Below are positions 1 through 5,570 of a stretch of DNA of 6,473 nucleotides, piece by piece (position 1 is the stretch's first letter; every line of letters begins with the position of its first letter). The position numbers and the translations under genes are program-made. Origin of the DNA: UBA4744 sp035282865 (lineage in GTDB: Bacteria; Actinomycetota; Acidimicrobiia; Spongiisociales; UBA4744); the NCBI GenBank assembly GCA_035282865.1, contig DATEVB010000027.1:1-6473 (forward strand), given 5' to 3'. Under the pieces are notes generated by a model. The model searched no databases and was not told the DNA's origin. It worked only from the letters and a program-made list of their open reading frames with translations.

Positions 1-1
1 A

Positions 2-88
2 TCAGATCTGCAGCTTGCTACCCAGGAACGAACCCTGGTCGAGGCCGGACTCAAGGAAATCGAATGGCCCAACGGGCGGCCTGAATGA
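2..88 (+). CDS. C-terminal end of an unidentified protein (5' end outside window)
   Basis: The frame starting at position 2 is open from the window edge to a TGA at 86-88 and encodes 28 residues ending in IEWPNGRPE. The stop overlaps the start of the next gene in an ATGA arrangement (85-88), the usual form of a translationally coupled operon, so this is most likely the tail of a real upstream gene. The visible part is too short to place in a family: it is an amphipathic helix-like stretch rich in Glu and Leu followed by a short Pro/Gly-containing tail. Given the following fucose synthase, a sugar-nucleotide enzyme or glycosyltransferase would be unsurprising, but nothing in the residues shows this. 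Confidence 0.55.
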   Translation, partial: SDLQLATQERTLVEAGLKEIEWPNGRPE

Positions 89-1023
89 TGGACCTGGCCG
101 GCAAACGAGTCTTGGTGACCGGCGGGGCCGGTTTCCTGGGATCCCACCTCTGTGAGCTCTTGACCGCCGAATCCGCCCAGCCGTTGGTGGTGCGGCGCAG
201 GGACTTCGATCTGACGGAACAGCAGGCGGTGCGCGATCTGATGACCGACCTACACCCCGAGGTCGTCCTCCATCTCGCCGCCGAGGTTGGCGGTATCGGC
301 GCCAACCTCGAGAACCCGGGCCGGTATTTCTATGCCAATGCCGCCATGGGCATCAACGTGATTGAAGAAAGTCGCCGCGTCGGCATCGAGAAACTGGTGC
401 AAGTAGGAACAGTCTGCGCCTATCCCAAGTTCACTCCGGTGCCATTCAAGGAGGACGATCTCTGGAATGGCTATCCCGAGGAGACCAATGCGCCCTACGG
501 GATCGCCAAGAAATCTCTGCTCGTCATGCTCCAGGCCTACCGCCGGCAGTACGGATTCAACGGTATCTACCTGCTGCCGGTCAACCTCTACGGACCAAGG
601 GACAATTTTGACCTCCAAAGCAGCCACGTCATTCCCGCTTTGATACGAAAGTTCATCACCGCCCAGGAAACGGGCGCCGCCTACGTGGAAGTATGGGGCA
701 CGGGATCGGCGAGTCGCGAGTTCCTGTTCGTGGAAGATGCAGCCCGGGCCATCGTCCTCGCCACGAAAGAGTACGAGGGGTCGGAGCCGGTGAATATCGG
801 GACGAGTCGGGAGATCACCATCCGTGATCTCGTCACCCTGATCGGCAAGCTGACCGGCTTCGAAGGCGAGATCCGGTGGGATACCACCAAACCGGATGGT
901 CAACCGCGCCGTAAGCTGGACACGACGAGAGCCCAGGAGTATTTCGGTTTTGAGGCCGCCGTCGATCTCGAAGAGGGCTTGACGAGGACCATCTCCTGGT
1001 GGAGGGAGCACGAGGCTCGGTGA
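85..1023 (+). CDS. fcl: GDP-L-fucose synthase-like NAD(P)-dependent epimerase/reductase
   Basis: Extended short-chain dehydrogenase of 312 aa, close to the roughly 320 aa of E. coli Fcl/WcaG. That family converts GDP-4-keto-6-deoxy-D-mannose to GDP-L-fucose by 3,5-epimerisation and NADPH-dependent reduction in the cytoplasm. The N-terminal Rossmann fold has the GGAGFLG loop (residues 13-19). The catalytic Tyr138 and Lys142 lie in APYGIAKK, matching E. coli Tyr136/Lys140. Cys111 in GTVCAYP and His181 in SSHVIPALIRKF match E. coli Cys109 and His179, the epimerisation acid/base pair. The position of E. coli Ser107 is Thr109. The segments NLYGPRDNF (167-175), REFLFVEDAARA (211-222) and RRKLDTTRA (275-283) are also family-typical. 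An in-frame stop at 82-84 fixes the start at the ATG at 85 or its neighbour at 88. The start overlaps the upstream stop and the end overlaps the next gene, so it sits inside an operon. No GDP-mannose 4,6-dehydratase is visible here. A related deoxysugar product cannot be excluded. Confidence 0.85.
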   Translation: MMDLAGKRVLVTGGAGFLGSHLCELLTAESAQPLVVRRRDFDLTEQQAVRDLMTDLHPEVVLHLAAEVGGIGANLENPGRYFYANAAMGINVIEESRRVGIEKLVQVGTVCAYPKFTPVPFKEDDLWNGYPEETNAPYGIAKKSLLVMLQAYRRQYGFNGIYLLPVNLYGPRDNFDLQSSHVIPALIRKFITAQETGAAYVEVWGTGSASREFLFVEDAARAIVLATKEYEGSEPVNIGTSREITIRDLVTLIGKLTGFEGEIRWDTTKPDGQPRRKLDTTRAQEYFGFEAAVDLEEGLTRTISWWREHEAR

Positions 1024-1802
1024 CCGACTCCGTTGATTGGCAGATCCGGGTACCCGTGGTTGGGACGCCCATCTCGGTTATCTCACCCGAACAGCTCCTG
1101 CAGTTGCTCGAGGCTCGACCGGGCGACCGGGCGACGGTCGTGGCGTTCTGCAACGTTCACTCCGTGATGACCGCCCGCAAGAACCAGGAGGTTGCCAGGG
1201 CGCTCAACGAGGCCAATGTGGCCGCCCCGGATGGCATGCCCGTCGTTTGGGGTCTCAAGGCAGCCGGTTTCCCGGACCAGCAAAGGGTTGCCGGACCCAC
1301 GTTCACAGAATCGGCGCTTCGCCGCGGAATCAAAGTCGGCTGGAAGCACTACTTCTACGGCAGCACCCCCGAGACCCTGGCACGACTGGTTGACAACGTT
1401 GAGCGACTGGCTCCCGGCATTCAGATCGCAGGAACCTTCTCGCCGCCCTTCCGTCCGCCAACCGACGAGGACATCCAGTCGGCCGCAGAACAGATTTTGG
1501 GTTCCGGAGCCGACCTGGTCTGGGTCGGCCTGGGAATGCCCAAACAAGAGCTGTGGATGGCCCGTGTGCGCGATCACCTCCCCGGGGTTGGCCTGCTCGG
1601 TGTCGGTGCGGCGTTTGATTTCCTGGCGGGCACCTTGGTACGCGCCCCCATGTGGATGCAGAGAACCGGCTTGGAGTGGCTGCACCGGTTCGGCCAACAC
1701 CCCGGGCGGTTGTGGCGACGCTACCTGATCAACAACCCGACCTACTTGTGGCTGCTCGGACGGCAATTGTTGCGGGCTCGACTGGGTCGAGGCCAAACGT
1801 GA
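1020..1802 (+). CDS. WecG/TagA/CpsF family glycosyltransferase (GT26)
   Basis: A 260-aa protein of the GT26 family, whose known members (TagA, WecG) transfer N-acetylmannosamine or its uronic acid to undecaprenyl-diphosphate-linked GlcNAc at the inner face of the membrane, the second step of glycan repeat-unit assembly. The family order is complete: VPVVGTPIS near the N-terminus, FCNVHSV (about 43-49), APDGMPVVWG (70-79) with Asp71 at the place of the proposed catalytic Asp of TagA, HYFYGSTPETL (110-120), and GLGMPKQELWM (170-180) with the conserved Gln176. GVGAAFDFLAGT (194-205) and the basic, aromatic C-terminal tail (WLHRFGQHPGRLWRRY, then LINNPTYLWLL) fit the membrane-associating appendage. 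I chose the GTG at 1020 because it overlaps the fcl stop (GTGA) and has GA-rich sequence upstream; an in-frame GTG at 999 would add seven residues. Donor and acceptor sugars cannot be read from the sequence. Confidence 0.88.
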   Translation: MTDSVDWQIRVPVVGTPISVISPEQLLQLLEARPGDRATVVAFCNVHSVMTARKNQEVARALNEANVAAPDGMPVVWGLKAAGFPDQQRVAGPTFTESALRRGIKVGWKHYFYGSTPETLARLVDNVERLAPGIQIAGTFSPPFRPPTDEDIQSAAEQILGSGADLVWVGLGMPKQELWMARVRDHLPGVGLLGVGAAFDFLAGTLVRAPMWMQRTGLEWLHRFGQHPGRLWRRYLINNPTYLWLLGRQLLRARLGRGQT

Positions 1803-1805
1803 GGC

Positions 1806-2978
1806 TCAGATAGATCGGTTGGCCATGGCTTGGTGGTATTCGTCGATGAGCCTACGCAAGCCGATCTCAGGCGTATAGCGATCTTCGAAAACTGCCCGGG
1901 CGGCGGAGCTTGCCCCATCTACCCAGGCTGCATTCTCCAGGTGCTCGAGCGCCGATACCCAGGAGGCGGGATCGCCCGGTGTCGCCAGCATGGCAGCCCT
2001 GGTGTCGGCGATTGTTTCGGGAACTCCCCCAATGTCTGATGCAATCAGCGGCAAGCCGGCTGCCAACGCTTCAAGCAGCACCATCGGCTGTCCCTCGTAC
2101 CAAACAGATGGAAAGATCATCGCTCTCGACGAAAGCATCAACTGTTCGACCTCGTTTCCCGGCAGTCGCCCAATAAAGCGAACATTGGCGGGCGAGCGGG
2201 CTTCGAGGGAGGGACGCAGCGGACCATCCCCCACTACCACGAGGGTCAGATCCCCCATCTTGGCTGCACCCCAGGCGTCCAGCAGCTGCCGTATCCCCTT
2301 CTCGATACTCAACCTCCCGACAAACAGCACGGTCCGACTGGACGAAGGCGAGCCATCACGAGGACCCGGGTCGCTGACGAAGTTCGACTTGATATGGAGT
2401 CGCTCGGGTGGAAGACCCGCGGATAAGAACCGGGATCGTGCGAAATCCGTCAACACCAAAAGACGATCGACCACATGCCAGCTGTTCAACCAACGGTTCG
2501 ACTGTATTGCCGCGGCCGAGACAGCCGATGCAACATAGGAATCGCGATAGCAGCGATGGCGAACCCCCCTCCATGGATGCGTGCCAACACAGTCTTCACA
2601 AGGCCCTCCGTCACGAAATAGCTGAGCATTCACACACAACAGGCGGTAGTTGTGCAACGTGACCACCACCGGCACACCAAGACCATCGAGGGCACGCAGG
2701 ATCGAGGGCGTCAGCGCCCACCAGGTATTGTGAACATGAGCCACATCCGGAAGGTTCTCGGCGACGATCGCCCTGATTCTTCGCGCCGCGGCCGGGTTCC
2801 AGGGTGAGACGAGCAGTGAGGTTGCCGCACCGAAGAGTTCGGTCGGATTGTCCACGTGATACTCGATGACCGTATGGCCGGCGGATCGCAAAACGGCCGC
2901 TTCTTTGCCAACGACGGTGTCCTCGCCGCCACCTTCACGGTAGTGGTTGTGGATCTGGAGAATCTTCAATGCCGACAC
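1806..2978 (-). CDS. GT4 family (GT-B fold) glycosyltransferase
   Basis: A 390-aa retaining glycosyltransferase with an N-terminal acceptor domain and a C-terminal nucleotide-sugar domain. ILQIHNHYREGGGEDTVV (6-23) is the glycine-rich N-terminal signature of this GT4 branch. VLFVGRLSIEKG (217-228) opens the donor domain, followed by VVVGDGPLR (247-255), and FPSVWYEGQPMVLLEALAAG (289-308) carries the EX7E pair Glu295/Glu303 expected to contact the donor nucleotide-sugar. Cys115, Cys127, Cys130 and Cys143 lie in an insertion after HNYRLLC with a CxxC pair, which I recognise from this branch and which might bind a metal. The start is GTG at 2978, with GGAG seven nt upstream; a TTG at 2969 would give a family-like start three residues later. 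It follows the Wzz/kinase gene by 61 nt on the same strand and probably belongs to its transcript. It ends 3 bp from the convergent GT26 gene. Its likely role is addition of one sugar to the polysaccharide repeat unit; the specificity is unknown. Confidence 0.87.
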   Translation of the reverse strand: MSALKILQIHNHYREGGGEDTVVGKEAAVLRSAGHTVIEYHVDNPTELFGAATSLLVSPWNPAAARRIRAIVAENLPDVAHVHNTWWALTPSILRALDGLGVPVVVTLHNYRLLCVNAQLFRDGGPCEDCVGTHPWRGVRHRCYRDSYVASAVSAAAIQSNRWLNSWHVVDRLLVLTDFARSRFLSAGLPPERLHIKSNFVSDPGPRDGSPSSSRTVLFVGRLSIEKGIRQLLDAWGAAKMGDLTLVVVGDGPLRPSLEARSPANVRFIGRLPGNEVEQLMLSSRAMIFPSVWYEGQPMVLLEALAAGLPLIASDIGGVPETIADTRAAMLATPGDPASWVSALEHLENAAWVDGASSAARAVFEDRYTPEIGLRRLIDEYHQAMANRSI

Positions 2979-3039
2979 TGCATTGCTCCGGCTCTACCCC
3001 TCCCGCCCGGCAACGTGCCACCAGTCTCCGGGTGGTGTC

Positions 3040-4863
3040 TCACCGGCGTTTCCGGGACCCCCAACCGGAGCGCGGCAGTTCATCCGGGATGGCTCCTAGG
3101 TCACCGAGAATGTCTGTCATGGACCCTTCGGAGACGGTCATCTCCCTGCGCAAGGGCGAGCGGTTGTAGAGGTAGCCGAACACCGTCGCGCCGATGAGGG
3201 TGAGCCGGCTCCTCGTCTCCTCGATCATCGCGGTGGGATCACGATGTCCGACAATCACCATCGCCCCGTCGACGTACGCGGCGAGAGTGCTGGCATAAGC
3301 AACCTGAAGCAGCGGCGGGGCATCGACCATGACCAGGTCGAATTCCTCCCGGACGGTGTCGAAGAGCTGTTTGACCCTGGGCGAGCGCAGCAGGTCGGCG
3401 GCCACCACGGGTTGGCGCCCGCGACTCAGCAGCGAAACGCTCAAACCGGCACCGACGTCGATCGGCCGAATCGCTTGAGTAATGGGTAGCCCGGCGCTGA
3501 TGACGTCGGTGAGCCCGTCAATCACTGCACCGGGGTTGCCGGTCAGGAGGCCCGTCAGGTCTTGATTGCCGAAGTCGGCGTCGACGAGCAGCACCCGGTT
3601 GCCTTCCCGGGCCGCCGCCAAGGCCAAGTTGGCGAGCACGGTGCTCTTGCCGGTACCCAACGTGGCCGAGATCACGACCAGGGACTTGGCTTGCTGGCTG
3701 GCCAGCTTGAGCTCGAGTGACGCGGTAGCGAAGCGGAAGGCCTCAGCGGCGGCGGAGCGAGGGCTCTCCCGCACCGGTAGACGTGTCTTGAGCCCTTCTT
3801 CGGCAAAATCAGGGATATCGGCCAGCAGCGGCGCCCCCAGGATGGCCTGCGGCTCCATTCGGTCGTGGAAGATCCGACGACGTGAGGCAAGCAAGTAAGC
3901 GAAACCCACTCCGGCCAAAAGACCACCGAGGAGGGCAACTGCGAGTACCCGGCCGGGCCCTGCGCTGCTGGTGGCTTCTGCGGTCTGCGCGGGGGAAAGG
4001 TAGGCCACGATGTCCGGCGCCAGATCGAGATCGATGGCAAGCTGATCACGACCCGCCAGCAAAGTCGATCGTCGGGCAACCAGCTGGTCTTCTTCCAGCA
4101 GCAAGGCATTGAGCTCGTCGTCGTCCTGTCCCACCTGCAACACATCCTGAAAGGTGGCTATCAGCACTCGGAGATCGGCCAGCCGGTTGCGGATGTCGAC
4201 AAGTGCAAGGTCGCCGGCCGTCCGCGCCTCCACCTGCAAGACGGCAATCTCCGCCAGGGCCTCCTCATACTGTTTCCGTAACTCGGCCCGCACCGTGTCG
4301 GCCGCCAGCATCTCGTTGACCTGCGCATCGAGGGAATCGAAGCGACTGTCGAGCGTGTCGACCTGGGCGTCGAGCCGCTCGATGGCGGCAACCGTCGCAG
4401 CGGTGGTTTCGAGGGACGCCAGCTGCTGATAGGCCGAGGCCAGGGCGTTTGCGCCGGTGATTGCCGCCACTGGGTCGGGCGAGGTGAACATCACGGCAAC
4501 CAGGTCACTGTCGTTGGTACCGCCGATGAACGAGTTCTCGACGAGCTCTTCGGAAGTGATGACAACCGGAGGGTCGCTCTTGGCAGCGAGTTCGATCGCA
4601 AGTTGTGAGACTGCACCCGACCTCAGAATCGCAATCTGGTTGGCGACAAAGCGCTGCGGAGTCACCGCAGCTCCCACGTCCAGGCCAACGCCCGTAGGCT
4701 GGACCACCATGGTGGTCTGAGCGGTGTATAACGTCTGCGGGGGGAACAGCTCGAGGAAAACGATACCGAGGGCAACGGCCAGAGCGGTGATCCCGGCCAC
4801 CAACCACTTATAACGCCAGGCCGCGCTGAACAGCGACGGCTCAGTGCTGACGTTGTCATTCAT
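3040..4863 (-). CDS. Wzz-type polysaccharide copolymerase fused to BY-kinase-like ATPase
   Basis: A 607-aa inner-membrane protein combining a chain-length determinant with a cytoplasmic CpsD/CapB-like P-loop domain, a class that controls polymer length and export in Wzy-dependent pathways. TM1 is at about 20-40 after a short cytoplasmic N-terminus, the extracytoplasmic part contains a long coiled coil (about 150-280), and TM2 is at about 306-325 followed by SRRR. The ATPase domain shows Walker A SATLGTGKST (399-408, Lys406), Walker A' LLVDAD (Asp428, Asp430) and Walker B VMVDAPP (Asp514). Unusual points: the last 41 residues contain no tyrosine, so there is no Tyr-rich autophosphorylation tail; the EX2RX2R oligomerisation motif reads EAFRFAT, with Thr380 for the second Arg; and the basic residues usually following Walker A' are replaced by FGNQ. 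I chose the ATG at 4863 because GAAGGGG lies about 5 nt upstream; GTG 4887 and ATG 4881 are in frame but lack a ribosome binding site. It lies between a small membrane-protein gene and a GT4 gene. Active kinase function is uncertain. Confidence 0.88.
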   Translation of the reverse strand: MNDNVSTEPSLFSAAWRYKWLVAGITALAVALGIVFLELFPPQTLYTAQTTMVVQPTGVGLDVGAAVTPQRFVANQIAILRSGAVSQLAIELAAKSDPPVVITSEELVENSFIGGTNDSDLVAVMFTSPDPVAAITGANALASAYQQLASLETTAATVAAIERLDAQVDTLDSRFDSLDAQVNEMLAADTVRAELRKQYEEALAEIAVLQVEARTAGDLALVDIRNRLADLRVLIATFQDVLQVGQDDDELNALLLEEDQLVARRSTLLAGRDQLAIDLDLAPDIVAYLSPAQTAEATSSAGPGRVLAVALLGGLLAGVGFAYLLASRRRIFHDRMEPQAILGAPLLADIPDFAEEGLKTRLPVRESPRSAAAEAFRFATASLELKLASQQAKSLVVISATLGTGKSTVLANLALAAAREGNRVLLVDADFGNQDLTGLLTGNPGAVIDGLTDVISAGLPITQAIRPIDVGAGLSVSLLSRGRQPVVAADLLRSPRVKQLFDTVREEFDLVMVDAPPLLQVAYASTLAAYVDGAMVIVGHRDPTAMIEETRSRLTLIGATVFGYLYNRSPLRREMTVSEGSMTDILGDLGAIPDELPRSGWGSRKRR

Positions 4864-4928
4864 TGAAGCCCCTTCGTCCATCGCCACGGAGAGTAGCCAG
4901 GTGTCCCAGTTCGGTGCACATTAGCGGC

Positions 4929-5399
4929 TCAATCGCCAATAGGATTCGAAAGTTGCAGAACCCGGATATTCCAATCCCCTGTGGAGGTAACCACTAAGCG
5001 ATAGGCACCACCCTCGGAGAAGGCCCGCTCTCCTGGACCCAATCCTTCTTGCAGGATGGTTTCGAGATCGCCACCCCCGGCCTCACGGACGGCGATCTGG
5101 ATTGAATCGGAACCCAGCCCGTCGAGTTGCCACTTGAGGACCCAGTTCGCACTGACAACGAAGACTCCGGTCGAAGTAGAACCGCTCCCATCGAAACTTC
5201 TCACAAGAATCTCAGCCGGTTCGGGAACAGTCGGCGTCCCGGCGGTGTCATCGCCGCCTGTCAAAAGGACGGCTACCAGTATGGGGACGGCCGCGATCAC
5301 CAGCAAGAGCCCCCCCGTCCGGATAGCCCGCAGCCGACGACGGGCGCGGACCGCCCGTACCCGCCTGGCGCCGCTACTTCCCTCACTCAAAGTGGTCAT
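4929..5399 (-). CDS. Small single-pass membrane protein of unknown function
   Basis: A protein of about 156 aa that I cannot assign to a named family. The N-terminus is strongly basic (about residues 12-27, with a run of Arg in RRVRAVRARRRLRAIR), followed by one hydrophobic segment at about 30-47 (GGLLLVIAAVPILVAVLL). By the positive-inside rule the remaining 105 or so residues face outwards. After a Thr/Pro-rich linker this part alternates hydrophobic and polar residues, with WVLKWQLDG (about 86-94), a GGAYRLVV turn (about 130-137) and a C-terminal GDWNIRVLQL (about 141-150), which suggests a small beta-sandwich; I read this by eye. It has no cysteines and no lipobox. The start is uncertain: ATG 5399 is preferred because upstream codons look non-coding, but ATG 5441 and TTG 5450 are in frame and none has a well-spaced ribosome binding site. 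It ends 65 nt before the Wzz/kinase gene and is probably co-transcribed with it, so a role in surface-polysaccharide export or anchoring is possible but unproven. Confidence 0.72.
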   Translation of the reverse strand: MTTLSEGSSGARRVRAVRARRRLRAIRTGGLLLVIAAVPILVAVLLTGGDDTAGTPTVPEPAEILVRSFDGSGSTSTGVFVVSANWVLKWQLDGLGSDSIQIAVREAGGGDLETILQEGLGPGERAFSEGGAYRLVVTSTGDWNIRVLQLSNPIGD

Positions 5400-5421
5400 T
5401 CCTTGCCGCAGATGGCTCTTC

Positions 5422-5450
5422 AATCTATGAGCCGGAGACATAATCCACAA
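5422..5450 (-). promoter_or_regulatory. Possible sigma-70-type promoter for the membrane protein/copolymerase set
   Basis: On the - strand TTGTGG (5445-5450) and TAGATT (5422-5427) are separated by 17 nt. They match the -35 and -10 consensus at only 3 and 4 of 6 positions. Transcription would begin near 5415, leaving a short leader before ATG 5399 and excluding the ATG at 5441. The position, between the end of the lhgO-like gene and the next - strand gene, is where a promoter would be expected. The match is weak and was found by eye, so chance is a real alternative. Confidence 0.25.
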
Positions 5451-5496
5451 GGCACCAGGCAGCAGCGACTTCCGCGCCCCTATCTATCCAAGCCTT

Positions 5497-5528
5497 CCTG
5501 GTCGGGATCGACGACCCGACCTCCCAGG
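5497..5528 (-). terminator. Hairpin downstream of the lhgO-like gene, possible terminator
   Basis: GGTCGGG (5500-5506) and CCCGACC (5515-5521) form a perfect 7-bp, GC-rich stem with an 8-nt loop. A further three pairs (CCT 5497-5499 with AGG 5526-5528) can form across a 4-nt bulge. It lies 43 nt past the TAG of the lhgO-like gene on the - strand. No T-run follows, so it is not a classical intrinsic terminator; hairpins without a U-tract have been proposed as terminators in actinobacteria. It might equally be a processing or regulatory structure upstream of the membrane-protein gene. Confidence 0.4.
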
Positions 5529-5570
5529 CAAGATCATTCTCCCACACTGTCGCCCGACCCTGCCCGACGG

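Larger units (their letters stand above)
5400..5570. other. Intergenic spacer between the lhgO-like gene and the membrane-protein gene
   Basis: This is the longest stretch without a confident gene in the window, 171 nt. It holds the GC-rich hairpin at 5497-5528 and the weak promoter-like pair at 5422-5450. If the membrane protein starts at ATG 5441 or TTG 5450, the first 40-50 nt would be coding. I see no repeat, attachment site or RNA gene in it. Confidence 0.6.

Noticed and set aside
250..1796. Long antisense open frames opposite the fucose synthase (253 codons) and the GT26 gene (237 codons)
   Set aside because: They are complementary to genes with clear family motifs, show no recognisable domain themselves and are common in GC-rich coding DNA.
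1822..1829. Palindrome GCCATGGC near the convergent junction
   Set aside because: It is an 8-bp perfect palindrome within coding sequence of the GT4 gene, expected by chance in GC-rich DNA and with no spacer to form a hairpin.
1830..2662. Several + strand open frames inside the GT4 gene
   Set aside because: The - strand frame carries the full GT4 signature; the + strand translations are low-complexity Ser/Pro/Arg-rich shadows.
3016..3037. Short inverted repeat (CCACC/GGTGG) between the kinase stop and the GT4 start
   Set aside because: The stem is only five pairs with no T-run, so it is too weak to call a terminator between two co-directional genes 61 nt apart.
4864..4928. Possible promoter between the small membrane protein and the copolymerase
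   Set aside because: No pair of -35/-10 elements with acceptable spacing is visible; co-transcription is simpler.
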